DNA from: Peredibacter sp045999315
GTDB taxonomy: Bacteria; Bdellovibrionota; Bacteriovoracia; Bacteriovoracales; Bacteriovoracaceae
Length of the DNA: 64,000 nt
Assembly: GCF_045999315.1 (NCBI RefSeq)
Contig: NZ_CP174607.1
Coordinates: forward strand, 124,001 to 188,000
Direction of reading: 5' to 3'
The notes beneath the pieces are model-generated. The model was given only the letters and a program-made list of their open reading frames with translations. It was not told where the DNA came from and did no database searches. The position numbers were made by a program, and so were the translations under genes. This document shows, one piece after another, positions 43,670-52,292 of this stretch; position 1 is the first letter of the stretch, and every line of letters begins with the position of its first letter.

Positions 43670-44300
43670 TCGCCTCTGCTAAGACACGACCGATTTCTTC
43701 CGCTAACAAATGAATATGATAACCATCTACAAAGCCATGATGGGCCTGAACCGAGAATGGCATTGATAGACGTCCATCAGGAAGAGTGGAGAATTTCCCC
43801 CACGCTAAGGAAGGAATATCCGCTGATTTAAATCGTCCTACCGGATGCTGGATCGAGGTAAAATCCAACCATGGTAGACTCGTGATAAACACGTAGTCCT
43901 TGAGGTCTCGAGCACTCACGTCTGAAGCAGAATGAATCAGCTTTGGTGCTTTCATAGATTCGTCCTTCGCAGCAAGGCTACGACGGATGAACTCATTCAC
44001 ATCATCGCTAAATTCGAAGCGAGTGAAGTTAAAAATATTTTCTTCATTGAGGATCGTATAAGAAGGAATGATTTGATCAATGAGAATGACTTCCCCGTCA
44101 TAAATACGATAACGGAAGTTCTCTACATTCATGAGAGCTTTGAATAAGTAATATAGAAAGAAATGGAAAACTGGAAGATTCTGCTCTTTACAGTAGGGCC
44201 TGAAATCAGGAACTTCTAATCTAAAAGTGACATTTAAAAAGGGACTCTCCATGCTCTCGAAAAGTTCAAAGCGGTCCCGGCGTTTCTCAAAATTCTTCAT
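43662..44300 (-). CDS. CatA-type chloramphenicol acetyltransferase-like protein
   Basis: The 212-residue protein has the type-A CAT layout: YYLFKALMNVENFRYRI, LPWLDFTSIQHP and the active site QAHHGFVDGYH with the catalytic His at 188 and structural Asp-Gly. The Ser of SLPWLDFTS fits the conserved tunnel region. It could acetylate chloramphenicol, but many chromosomal relatives have unknown substrates. No mobile element is beside it. It overlaps the 2H phosphoesterase gene by ATGA and so is its operon partner. Confidence 0.85.
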   Translation of the reverse strand: MKNFEKRRDRFELFESMESPFLNVTFRLEVPDFRPYCKEQNLPVFHFFLYYLFKALMNVENFRYRIYDGEVILIDQIIPSYTILNEENIFNFTRFEFSDDVNEFIRRSLAAKDESMKAPKLIHSASDVSARDLKDYVFITSLPWLDFTSIQHPVGRFKSADIPSLAWGKFSTLPDGRLSMPFSVQAHHGFVDGYHIHLLAEEIGRVLAEAIK

Positions 44301-44893
44301 AATAATTCGATATCTGCAATACAGGCCTTCTCGTTCTTCACTACGCCATCGGCCTCATGAAGGTCTCGAGAAGTAAAACCTAAAGTAATATGAGGGAAAA
44401 AGTGTTGGGCCTCAAAGGCACCGACCTTCCCACCTCGGCTTTCATATAATTTCTGAATCTTTCTTCTGATCTCAAATAAGTCAGAAGACTTCACGACGAT
44501 AAAATAAGTGTCGTCGTTTTTTAATGAACCCTTCCCTAGGCAAACTACTTTGAAAGATGATTTTTGAATTTCGTTCTTTAAAGCAATCTCATTGATTTCT
44601 TTAATCGTGATCTTATTTTTTAGAACTTCAAAAAACTCAACAGGAGTCACCACCGTAATATGGGCCTCACCGCGATTCTTCAACTTTTTGCGTTCTGCCT
44701 GAACGACTGCTTTGAATAATTCTTTCACTGGAGCATAATTGACTTCCATCGAAAGATACGAATCAAAGGCCCCATTTCCTTCATGCTTAATAAAAGGAAT
44801 TCCAGCATTGACATGAACAGTTCTAGATAAACTAAAAGCAAATGAGCTTAAGCTAAATAGAAATGCCAGGACCGGCAGAAGGATTTTATGCAT
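44297..44893 (-). CDS. Secreted 2H phosphoesterase-like protein
   Basis: The 198-residue protein has a signal peptide (about 20 residues, ends near SLSSFAFS) and two HxT motifs, AHITVV (about 78-83) and PHITLGF (about 168-174). These define the 2H superfamily (ligase-T/cyclic phosphodiesterase fold) that acts on 2',3'-cyclic ends or similar esters. Export to the periplasm is unusual for this superfamily. There it could process host RNA fragments or cyclic nucleotides (inference). It is coupled to the acetyltransferase gene. Confidence 0.75.
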   Translation of the reverse strand: MHKILLPVLAFLFSLSSFAFSLSRTVHVNAGIPFIKHEGNGAFDSYLSMEVNYAPVKELFKAVVQAERKKLKNRGEAHITVVTPVEFFEVLKNKITIKEINEIALKNEIQKSSFKVVCLGKGSLKNDDTYFIVVKSSDLFEIRRKIQKLYESRGGKVGAFEAQHFFPHITLGFTSRDLHEADGVVKNEKACIADIELL

Positions 44894-44943
44894 CCACCAG
44901 AACTACTACAGCTCATCGGGCCATGTCCATTCTAAATCAAATT

Positions 44944-45486
44944 TTATGTACTCGATTTAATAAGATTCTGTTCTATTCCTACCATGACTCCCGGCAGCCC
45001 TTTTTTATGAAGAATATAGACCGGAACTGGTAATAATCGACGCTTACCTTTCATGTCGTACCAGTCGTCTCCTTCTTTCAATGAGGCCTCGGCTTCGGCG
45101 GTAGTAAATGCCCAAATTGATGGGTGAAAGTGTTCTACTCCAACCAGACCATTGTCGCCTTTAATCTGTGCCACAATTCTTCCCTTACCTGTAGGGATGT
45201 AATGACTCTCGACTATTTCCCCACGAATAAATTCAAACCCGGTTGGATCTTTCAAATATTGGCGGATGGGATGTAGGCGAGTTTCTTTAATAAGCAGCTG
45301 AGAAAAATAAAAGAACAAGAGGCCCAGGATTAAAATGACAGCAGCTCCACCAAGAAGCTGCATACGCCCTGGTTCCTTTTCCATTGCCGTTCCCACCATA
45401 AATAGACCGGTGGAGACGGAAACAAATCCGGCCAGGTTGAATCCCAAAATGGCCAACCACTCCCCTTTATTCAAAAGCTTTTTCAA
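44944..45486 (-). CDS. Membrane protein of unknown function
   Basis: The 180-residue product has two hydrophobic helices in the first 70 residues and a soluble beta-rich C-terminal part (FEFIRGEIVESHYIPTGKGRIVAQIKG…). The only start with some support is TTG at 45486, with AAGGA about ten bases ahead; the frame stays open upstream but offers no ATG, GTG or better site. Confidence in the exact start is low. No family recognised. Confidence 0.6.
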   Translation of the reverse strand: MKKLLNKGEWLAILGFNLAGFVSVSTGLFMVGTAMEKEPGRMQLLGGAAVILILGLLFFYFSQLLIKETRLHPIRQYLKDPTGFEFIRGEIVESHYIPTGKGRIVAQIKGDNGLVGVEHFHPSIWAFTTAEAEASLKEGDDWYDMKGKRRLLPVPVYILHKKGLPGVMVGIEQNLIKSST

Positions 45487-45559
45487 GCGTTTTGGGTCCT
45501 TGAGTTCTTGTTCATTTTGAATCGAAAGATTTTTCCACGAGCTATAAATAAAGACCTCT

Positions 45560-46012
45560 CTACGATTTGGAATTGGCCGGAAGAAAATACTGACTGATCA
45601 TAAAACTCACAGGATAAAACACAACTTCACGCCAATAAAAAGCGAGATCATTATACCATTGAGTATCGTGCTTCTTAACAGTCATCACTAGAGCATCAAT
45701 CCAGTAATAATAATCATGAGGATAAATGTTCATGTTTTCTTTAGCATGACTTTGTGAAAGTCGCAGAACCTGAGCGCGGGCATTTGTGTTCGAGTTGTCC
45801 AAAAAATCTAGAATGTATTTTAGCCCCGCCATCAAAGCTTTCTCTTGATGCTCAAAATCGGTGTTCTCAAAATACTTTTTTATTTTGGGACTTAAAAAGA
45901 AAAGATGCTGATAAAAATCATGCGCAAAAAGCGGCGTATCCGCCGAACGATTAAATGAGGCCCTCACAAGAGTGACTTTTTCTTCCCAGGTTTTCTTTCT
46001 TTCACGTGCCAT
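45560..46012 (-). CDS. Globin-family haem protein
   Basis: The 150-residue single-domain protein has globin spacing: LFAHDFYQHLFFLSPKIKKYF, a CD-region Phe, and the proximal His in LSQSHAKENM (residue 89). A late helix with aromatics follows (YYYWIDALVMTVKKH…). It most resembles single-domain/flavohaemoglobin-type globins, without a reductase part. It may bind oxygen or detoxify nitric oxide. GAAGACCT precedes the ATG weakly. Confidence 0.75.
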   Translation of the reverse strand: MARERKKTWEEKVTLVRASFNRSADTPLFAHDFYQHLFFLSPKIKKYFENTDFEHQEKALMAGLKYILDFLDNSNTNARAQVLRLSQSHAKENMNIYPHDYYYWIDALVMTVKKHDTQWYNDLAFYWREVVFYPVSFMISQYFLPANSKS

Positions 46013-46157
46013 AGGTCTTCAATGTTAACAGATTTTAAGAATTTACCAGCATGAAATTTCCTGATCTAAGTCATCTGGTCTAGTTTACTCGAGGATAGTT
46101 TAAATTCGAATTTCGGAGCGGAAGTGAAAAAATAGGTCTAATGACAGGAGGGCGCAC

Positions 46158-46505
46158 ATGGTTACTTCAAGTGGAATTGAGATCGAGAGAATTGATGAAC
46201 GAGTTCAAGTGTTTCTCGATGGCGAATTAGTGGCAGATTCAACTTGTGCCATCAAACTTCTTGAGCCTGGTCACTCCCCCGTCTACTACATTCCAAAAAA
46301 TGATTTACATGAAATTGATTTTGCAAAATACGATGATTATCACTGTCCATTCAAAGGTGAGGCAGAACTTTTAACAGTAAAACATGGTGATAAAAAATTT
46401 GAGAACATCGCATGGTCGTATGAGAATCCATTTGATGAGCTGAGTGAATTAAAAGGAAGAGTGGCCTTTTACGATGATAAGGTTGACGAAATTAAAGTCG
46501 CTTAA
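46158..46505 (+). CDS. DUF427 domain protein
   Basis: The 115-residue protein matches the DUF427 fold: a beta-rich, soluble domain with VQVFLDGELVADSTCAI, PVYYIPKNDL, TYHCPFKGEA-like DYHCPFKGEAELL, and VAFYDDKVDEI at the end. Function unknown in all members. AGGAGGGCG precedes the ATG, a strong ribosome site. An intrinsic terminator follows directly. Confidence 0.88.
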   Translation: MVTSSGIEIERIDERVQVFLDGELVADSTCAIKLLEPGHSPVYYIPKNDLHEIDFAKYDDYHCPFKGEAELLTVKHGDKKFENIAWSYENPFDELSELKGRVAFYDDKVDEIKVA

Positions 46506-46508
46506 AAT

Positions 46509-46540
46509 AAAAAAGCCTCAGATTTCTCTGAGGCTTTTTT
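46509..46540 (+). terminator. Intrinsic terminator abutting tRNA-Phe
   Basis: AAAAGCCTCAGA, loop TTTC and TCTGAGGCTTTT form a 12-base stem followed by T. Its T-run touches the last base of the convergent tRNA-Phe (CCA end), so it may terminate both transcripts. Confidence 0.9.
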
Positions 46541-46615
46541 GGTGCCCGGTCGCGGAATCGAACCACGGACACAAGGATTTTCAGTCCTTTGCTCTACCAA
46601 CTGAGCTAACCGGGC
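46540..46615 (-). tRNA. tRNA-Phe (GAA)
   Basis: The 76-base cloverleaf reads on the minus strand. The acceptor is GCCCGGT/ACCGGGC. The D arm is GCTC/GAGC. The anticodon stem is AAGGA/TCCTT with loop CTGAAAA (anticodon GAA). The T loop is TTCGATT and the discriminator is A. The CCA end is encoded. Confidence 0.96.
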
Positions 46616-46738
46616 GTATCGGATTACTTTAAGTATTGGTCTTCTAAAAAAGAGAACTCTAAAGTAATGTTACAAAGCTTTTTCGTCAATCAATATATTG
46701 CGAAAATTTTAAGTAATTATGCGCGTCAAGGTAGGAAT

Positions 46739-47542
46739 ATGTCCGTAAAGGTAATCACCACAGAACTCTCTCTTCCATGGTTCCAGGTAAACGCTCTGGC
46801 GTTCTTGCCTTCTGCCTCCGGAACACACTCAATTAAGAGCGAATGGGCCTTATTTACTCACGGATATACCTCTCATAAAGGCGATTGCTTAAACTGGGCC
46901 ACACGCTTGGTGGAGACAGGGGTTCCTTGTCTAATTTTCGATCAGCCGGGACATTATTTAGGCAGTTTTAATGAAGTGAATTCATTTAGTGACTTCACGG
47001 CCCATGCTCATGAACTTTTCGGCGAGGCCTTTTTGCGTCTTCAGGCCCTCATGGAAAATCATTTAAGCGGTCAATTCACAGGACCAACGAGTGTTATCTT
47101 AGGCGGTCACTCTCTAGGTGCGTTTACCGCCATCCGAGCACTCGAGCTTCCCGTGCTTCAAAACTATCAACGTGTGGCCGTTGCTGTAGGAATCGGAATT
47201 GGCCAGCGACAAGCAACCCATCTTTTTGAAACTGCTTTCTACGAAAAAACCCTTTCCATCAGAAGACAGCTTGTTTCACCAGAGCTTGATTCAAAACAAG
47301 TTTTTGGTTGGTTAAAACACGAAAAAGAAACCATGACACTTTCAAATCAACGGATTCACCTCATCACTGGTGAAGATGATATCGTAGTTGGTGGTGGTGG
47401 ATTAGAAGCATTCTTAGAAGTGCTTGAGAGAAACAATAACAGCGTGACCTTTGATAAGCCAAAGCGACTTCCTCACCATGAACCTGGTTCTGCTTCACCT
47501 TATCTCTATGGCTTTTTGAAGAATCACTTCGGTTGGGTCTAG
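46739..47542 (+). CDS. Alpha/beta hydrolase
   Basis: I start at the ATG at 46739, preceded by AAGGTAGGAAT; the longer frame (46667) adds residues over the tRNA promoter region. The 267-residue protein shows a FTHGYTSHKGDCLNW oxyanion strand, a FDQPGHY segment and the nucleophile elbow GGHSLGAFTAI. An acid candidate lies in TGEDDIVVG and the His in RLPHHEPG. No signal peptide. Substrate unknown. The end overlaps the convergent queG stop by four bases. Confidence 0.8.
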   Translation: MSVKVITTELSLPWFQVNALAFLPSASGTHSIKSEWALFTHGYTSHKGDCLNWATRLVETGVPCLIFDQPGHYLGSFNEVNSFSDFTAHAHELFGEAFLRLQALMENHLSGQFTGPTSVILGGHSLGAFTAIRALELPVLQNYQRVAVAVGIGIGQRQATHLFETAFYEKTLSIRRQLVSPELDSKQVFGWLKHEKETMTLSNQRIHLITGEDDIVVGGGGLEAFLEVLERNNNSVTFDKPKRLPHHEPGSASPYLYGFLKNHFGWV

Positions 47543-48498
47543 CGCTTAAAGTTTTTAAGCCATCCCTCTTTGCCTGGACGATCAAAAGCAGTTCCGAAAA
47601 GTTTTTTTCTGAACCCGCGGTTAGTATCAGCGGCGATCATCGTCTTTAATTTCTCCCGTGGGAAATCAAAGAGCCAATCTTTAATGAATAAAAACTTATC
47701 TTGAAGTTTTAAAGAAGAGGTAATTCTTTGAAGCGGTTTTCTGTTCCATGGACAAACGTCCTGACAAATATCGCAGCCAAAAATTTCTCCCCGTGATTTT
47801 TCGAATCCTTCCGGAGCAGGAGCGTCCTTCATAATCTCAATTGTGAAAGTTGAAATACATTTAGAGGCCTCAAGCGTTCTGGTATCAACATTGATGGCAC
47901 TGGTAGGACAGGCATCAATACAGGCCGTGCATTGGCCGCAGTGATCTACATCGAAGATTGCTTGATCTATGGGAAGCCTTTGATTCAAAAGAATACTTCC
48001 AATAATGAAGTAACTACCCTCTTTGCGATTGATCAGCATGGAGTTTTTACCGAACCAACCAAGCCCCGCTCGGTAAGCAAGATCTCTCTCTAAAACTGGT
48101 TGGGCATCAATTGTGAAGAAGGTCTTGAGATCGTCTATCGCCAATTTCTCCGTAATTTTTGTGAGTCGTTCTTTAAGGGCGCGATGATAGTCTTCGCCCT
48201 CAAATCCCAGAGTATAGGCCGCAACAGAATGCTGATTGTTTTCGAGCATCCACTTTTTGGTTTCTTGATAACTAAACAGAAAAACCAAAGCGGATTGAAA
48301 CTCCGGAAAGACGTTTCTTAAATCGCGGCGAAGGTTTTTTCTGTGATCGTTTAGATAATTAAGAGGCCCGTGGAGATCCTTTTCCGTCCAGGCCTCATAT
48401 TCAGATAAGGTTCGTGGAATCGCTTCTTCTGTATATCCCCAGTCCAAGACACCGAGGTCTTTCAAAAACTCATTATCTAGGACTGAAGACGATTTCAT
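47539..48498 (-). CDS. queG: Epoxyqueuosine reductase QueG
   Basis: QueG reduces epoxyqueuosine to queuosine in tRNA anticodons, using cobalamin and two [4Fe-4S] clusters. The 319-residue protein has the N-terminal cobalamin-binding half (YLNDHRKNLRRDLRNVFPEFQS, RDLAYRAGLGWFGKNSMLI). It also has both ferredoxin motifs, CGQCTACIDACPT and CDICQDVCPWN, and the KCIST segment typical of QueG. Its start overlaps the stop of pyk by ATGA, a tight coupling to a protein that also carries iron-sulfur motifs. Confidence 0.94.
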   Translation of the reverse strand: MKSSSVLDNEFLKDLGVLDWGYTEEAIPRTLSEYEAWTEKDLHGPLNYLNDHRKNLRRDLRNVFPEFQSALVFLFSYQETKKWMLENNQHSVAAYTLGFEGEDYHRALKERLTKITEKLAIDDLKTFFTIDAQPVLERDLAYRAGLGWFGKNSMLINRKEGSYFIIGSILLNQRLPIDQAIFDVDHCGQCTACIDACPTSAINVDTRTLEASKCISTFTIEIMKDAPAPEGFEKSRGEIFGCDICQDVCPWNRKPLQRITSSLKLQDKFLFIKDWLFDFPREKLKTMIAADTNRGFRKKLFGTAFDRPGKEGWLKNFKR

Positions 48499-50192
48499 GA
48501 ATTAAAAGGAAAGATTTCTATCGCACCAGTTGGACAGGCCTCAACACAGGCCATGTCCAAGGTGCATTTATGAACGTTTAAACCGTTAATTCGAGTTTCA
48601 TGGTTCTCTTCAATAGACGCTGTCCAGATTTCAAATGGACACACGTTGATACAAGCCTGGCATGAAGCACAGATCGTTGTATCAAGTAAGAGCTTTCCCC
48701 TGTCAAAAGACACCTCCTGGATAGCATCCTGATCTGTGTTTTTGAGAGCGCGAGGAACGTCTTTAATCGTCTCGATTCGAACTGAGTTTGTTGTGCCTTG
48801 ACGGAAGAACTTCCCATCGCCAACAGTCACAACGACCTTATCACCAATTTGAAGAAGGTTTTCTTTCTTCAGTTTATCAATCATAAGCTCTTCAAGCTTA
48901 GTCAGATCGCTGTCTTCATGAATGTTGAAATAATATGGAGAGATGCCCCAATAAAGACTCATCTTTCGAATTACGTGAAGTGAGTTCGTCACCCCAAGAA
49001 CATGTGTCTTAGGACGGAAACGTGTCATCTTCAAACAAGAATTACCACCCTCAGTGATCGAAATGATCCAGCGGGCGTGAAGTTTTTCTGCCGCAATTGA
49101 GGCCGAAACCTGAACTGTTGCAGTTACACTCGTGATATTCATGTTACGAAGAAGAGGACGCTCAGTTGGCTTCTTCTCTGCTTCCTCGATGATTTGACCC
49201 ATGATTTGAATCGCTTCAATTGGATATTTACCTGAGGCGGTTTCACCAGAAAGCATCACAACGTCCGTACCGTCCCAAATAGCGTTGGCCACGTCAGAGG
49301 CCTCGGCTCGTGTCGGACGAGAATTAGTGATCATGCTCTCAAGCATCTGAGTCGCTGTAATGATTGGTTTCCCAAGTTCATTACAAAGTTTGATCATTCT
49401 TTTCTGAATGGCAGGAACCAAATGGTTTCCTACTTCCACACCCATGTCACCACGGGCAATCATGATCATATCTGAAACCTGAACAATGCTTTCCATATTG
49501 TCGAGGGCCTCAGGCTTTTCAATTTTTGATACAATCGGAATCTGCACTTTCATTTGATGAAGAAGTGCTTTTACTTCCAAAATATCTTCCGCTGTACGGA
49601 CAAAGCTCAGGGCCACATAGTCCACGCCCTGCTTTAGACCAAACAGAAGATCTTCTCTGTCCTTCTCAGTGAAACTCGGGGCCGATACTTTCACGTATGG
49701 AAGGTTGATCCCTTTGTTTGATTTAAGAATTCCACCCACCTTAACTTTGATTTTCAGAACTTCACGATCTTTTTCAATCGCTTCAGCTTCCAAAAGACCA
49801 TCATCAAATAGGATACGGGCACCAACATGGGCGTCCTTCACCAGATTTTTATAAATGGTTGGGATGAAGTTTTTTGAATACTCCGGATACTGATCTTTAA
49901 CGTGAGATGGGCCAATCACCCATACTTCATCATCTTTCAGTTCCAACGGCTCAGGAAGTTTATCCACGCGAATCTTAGGACCTTGAAGATCCAGAAGAAT
50001 CGCCACTTCCTTACCAACATTTCTTGAGGCCTCTCGAATGTTCTTAATGGATTGTTCATGGGCCTCGTAAGTACCATGGGACATGTTGACTCGGGCGGCA
50101 TTCATACCGGCCTTGATCATTTTTTCTAGCATCGGGATTGTGTTCGAGCTAGGTCCGATGGTCGCAATGATCTTCGCGCGACGAATAGACAT
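48495..50192 (-). CDS. pyk: Pyruvate kinase fused to a C-terminal ferredoxin domain
   Basis: Residues 1-480 are a complete pyruvate kinase: RAKIIATIGPSS, NMSHGTYEAH, MIARGDMGVEVG, PTRAEASDVANAIWDGTDVVMLSGETASGKYP. Residues about 500-565 are a bacterial-type ferredoxin unit. Motif one is C508-x2-C511-x2-C514-x3-C518P. Motif two is C543-x2-D546-x2-C549-x3-C553P, with Asp at the second ligand. A typical pyruvate kinase ends near residue 470. The reading frame is continuous and the link is not a gene fusion across a frameshift. A redox- or oxygen-responsive control of the last glycolytic step, or electron transfer to QueG, are possible (inference). It lies 26 bases behind the coiled-coil gene. 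Confidence 0.92.
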   Translation of the reverse strand: MSIRRAKIIATIGPSSNTIPMLEKMIKAGMNAARVNMSHGTYEAHEQSIKNIREASRNVGKEVAILLDLQGPKIRVDKLPEPLELKDDEVWVIGPSHVKDQYPEYSKNFIPTIYKNLVKDAHVGARILFDDGLLEAEAIEKDREVLKIKVKVGGILKSNKGINLPYVKVSAPSFTEKDREDLLFGLKQGVDYVALSFVRTAEDILEVKALLHQMKVQIPIVSKIEKPEALDNMESIVQVSDMIMIARGDMGVEVGNHLVPAIQKRMIKLCNELGKPIITATQMLESMITNSRPTRAEASDVANAIWDGTDVVMLSGETASGKYPIEAIQIMGQIIEEAEKKPTERPLLRNMNITSVTATVQVSASIAAEKLHARWIISITEGGNSCLKMTRFRPKTHVLGVTNSLHVIRKMSLYWGISPYYFNIHEDSDLTKLEELMIDKLKKENLLQIGDKVVVTVGDGKFFRQGTTNSVRIETIKDVPRALKNTDQDAIQEVSFDRGKLLLDTTICASCQACINVCPFEIWTASIEENHETRINGLNVHKCTLDMACVEACPTGAIEIFPFNS

Positions 50193-50218
50193 AGGTTATC
50201 TTTTGAAAGAGTTGCTAA

Positions 50219-52162
50219 TTAACTAAGGCGTTTATATTCCTTCATCTGATCCATCGCCTCTTTGTGGCCGTTTTTCATGCCCATGATTTGATTTTCATAC
50301 GAAGAAACTAAGCGAGACTTCTCATCTTCATAGGCCTGCTTAATGCGATCCTGCTCTATTTGATGATCCATGTCCTTCTGGGCCAACTCTCTACTGTTGA
50401 GACCCTTCAGCTCTTTTAATTTATTCTCATAATCATTAGTAAGCAACTTTAATTTCGAGTCGTGATCGACTTGCATTTTATCGAGCTTCTTCTGGAAGTT
50501 CACATTCATCTCAGTCATATTTCTCTTAAGCTGAGCTTCACGTTGATCCATTAAAAGCTTGTGACCTTTAACATCTGCCGCGCGACGATCTTCAAAAAGA
50601 GTCGTTTGGGCCTTCATGTTTTTATCAGTCTGATCAATGATATTTTCGATCTTCTGACTCATGGTCATCTTGATATATTCATTCTCTCTTTGGAAATTAG
50701 TCAGACGGGCCTCGTAATTCTGCACCGTAGAATCCATCAATTTTGAGAACTCACGCTTCATTTCAAAGATCTCATTCGAACGTCTCTCCTGGACCTTTTT
50801 CATGAATTCGTTCTTGTCCTGATTGGACGTTTTCGTAACGTCTTCAAGTGCCGCTGTGTGCTTTTCTTCCAGGCTCTTCATTGACGAGTTGAAGTTTTCT
50901 TTCAAGCGATCAATACGTTGCTTAGAACTGTTTCTTTCCACCATAAGCTGCTGCTCATAAGCGGCCTTATCCAAACGGTTCTGATGTTCGCGGTTAGCAA
51001 CTTCGGCTTCGGCGTGTTCTCTTTCCTTGGAAACAGTCACGATCTTGTCAGCATTGGCCTCATTAAGCTTACGGTCCATACGGGCCACGGCCTCTGATGC
51101 TTCCTCTTTCAAGGTTTCATTAAAGTTGCCCTGATCTTTATCGGCCTTTTCATTGTATGTACGCTGAAGATTATCCAATTGAGACATAAGTGAACGTTCA
51201 CGGTTCTCGTGGATGACCTTATCTTTTAGACCGGTTTGCTTATCTACAACTTTCGCGAACTCTCCGGTTCCGTTGTCACGACGACGTTTTTCACGTTCGA
51301 TACCACGTAATTGATTATTGAAATTACGACGAGCATCCAGCATTGTTTCCTGGTGCTCGCGATTGGCCTTAATGGTTTCATTCTTCTGAGTTTCAGCAAG
51401 ATTATCACTTCTCATGCTGTAATCTTTCGCCATCGTATCAAAGCGTTCCTGATACTTGTTCTGCATGGTCTCAAGGCGATCGTTAGCATATTCTTTATGA
51501 TGCTGAAGATCCGCCGCCTGTACCTCTTTACTCTTGGCGATGTCTGTACTGATGCGCTCTTTTAGCTCGGCAGTTTTCTTGGCATTGCCCTTATGGACAT
51601 CAGTCATGTGATTTTCGTGAGAACGCACCAATTGCTGACGTTCACGATTGTATTGTTCTTTAAGGTCCGCCCCTGCTCCCGTCATTCGATCTTGATAATT
51701 CTGCATCTTTTCAGAGGTATCTTTCGTAATGTCGGCCACGTTACGGGCGTATTTGTTCTTTTGAACGTTTGTCAGGTCTTCGTGACGGTCTTTTTCCGAA
51801 TCGAAGGCCTTCTGATAACTAGATTTGATATCGTTTAGGCGCTGATCGAAGTCCTTACTTTTTTTGATACTTTCTTGAGTGAAGACCTGTCTTTCCTTCT
51901 CCATGTCCTTATTGAACTTAGAGCTATTATCTTCAATGTATGAACGAGTTTTTTCTTTAAGATTATCGAGGGAAGCTTGATAACCTTTTTCGAGGTCAGC
52001 ACGGTCTTTTACGAAGTTTTCACGCTGTTTATTGTTCACGTGATCCGCACGCTCTTCAATGTCCGCAATACGTTTATCAGTGGCCGTTTTCGCTTTCTCA
52101 TTGGCCTCTCTGTAGTATTCGCGTTCCTTGGCCAATTGCTTGGTGTAATCTACGCCGTTCAT
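50219..52162 (-). CDS. Long coiled-coil protein
   Basis: The 647-residue protein is almost entirely charged helix, predicted coiled coil from end to end, with no signal peptide, membrane helix or cysteine that I noticed. Tyr and Phe recur at intervals of roughly 11 to 15 residues (KGYQASL…RSYIED…SKFNKD…QVFTQE), which suggests hendecad rather than pure heptad packing. It could be a cytoskeletal or scaffold filament like the Ccrp protein of Bdellovibrio, but no homology is claimed. pyk and queG follow on the same strand. Confidence 0.78.
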   Translation of the reverse strand: MNGVDYTKQLAKEREYYREANEKAKTATDKRIADIEERADHVNNKQRENFVKDRADLEKGYQASLDNLKEKTRSYIEDNSSKFNKDMEKERQVFTQESIKKSKDFDQRLNDIKSSYQKAFDSEKDRHEDLTNVQKNKYARNVADITKDTSEKMQNYQDRMTGAGADLKEQYNRERQQLVRSHENHMTDVHKGNAKKTAELKERISTDIAKSKEVQAADLQHHKEYANDRLETMQNKYQERFDTMAKDYSMRSDNLAETQKNETIKANREHQETMLDARRNFNNQLRGIEREKRRRDNGTGEFAKVVDKQTGLKDKVIHENRERSLMSQLDNLQRTYNEKADKDQGNFNETLKEEASEAVARMDRKLNEANADKIVTVSKEREHAEAEVANREHQNRLDKAAYEQQLMVERNSSKQRIDRLKENFNSSMKSLEEKHTAALEDVTKTSNQDKNEFMKKVQERRSNEIFEMKREFSKLMDSTVQNYEARLTNFQRENEYIKMTMSQKIENIIDQTDKNMKAQTTLFEDRRAADVKGHKLLMDQREAQLKRNMTEMNVNFQKKLDKMQVDHDSKLKLLTNDYENKLKELKGLNSRELAQKDMDHQIEQDRIKQAYEDEKSRLVSSYENQIMGMKNGHKEAMDQMKEYKRLS

Positions 52163-52226
52163 GACTTCATCCCTTATCTGTCACTTCCTGTGACATCATG
52201 CCTTAGTATAACAAACGGGTTGAAAC

Positions 52227-52266
52227 TAAAAAGCCTTGGGTAAATCTTGCTGATTTAGCCCAAGGC
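52227..52266 (-). terminator. Intrinsic terminator after the DsbA-like gene
   Basis: On the minus strand GCCTTGGG(C)TAAATC pairs with GATTTACCCAAGGC (one bulge), followed by TTTTTAG. It separates the DsbA-like gene from the coiled-coil gene. Confidence 0.85.
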
Positions 52267-52292
52267 CTATTTAACTGACTAAAAAGATATAA

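Noticed and set aside
43662..44300. The CatA-like gene as part of a resistance cassette
   Set aside because: No transposase, integron site or composition break was seen beside it; it is coupled to a chromosomal gene.
51311..52243. Several hydrophobic plus-strand frames
   Set aside because: They are antisense to the charged coiled-coil gene; the complement of Lys/Glu-rich codons gives Phe/Leu-rich frames.
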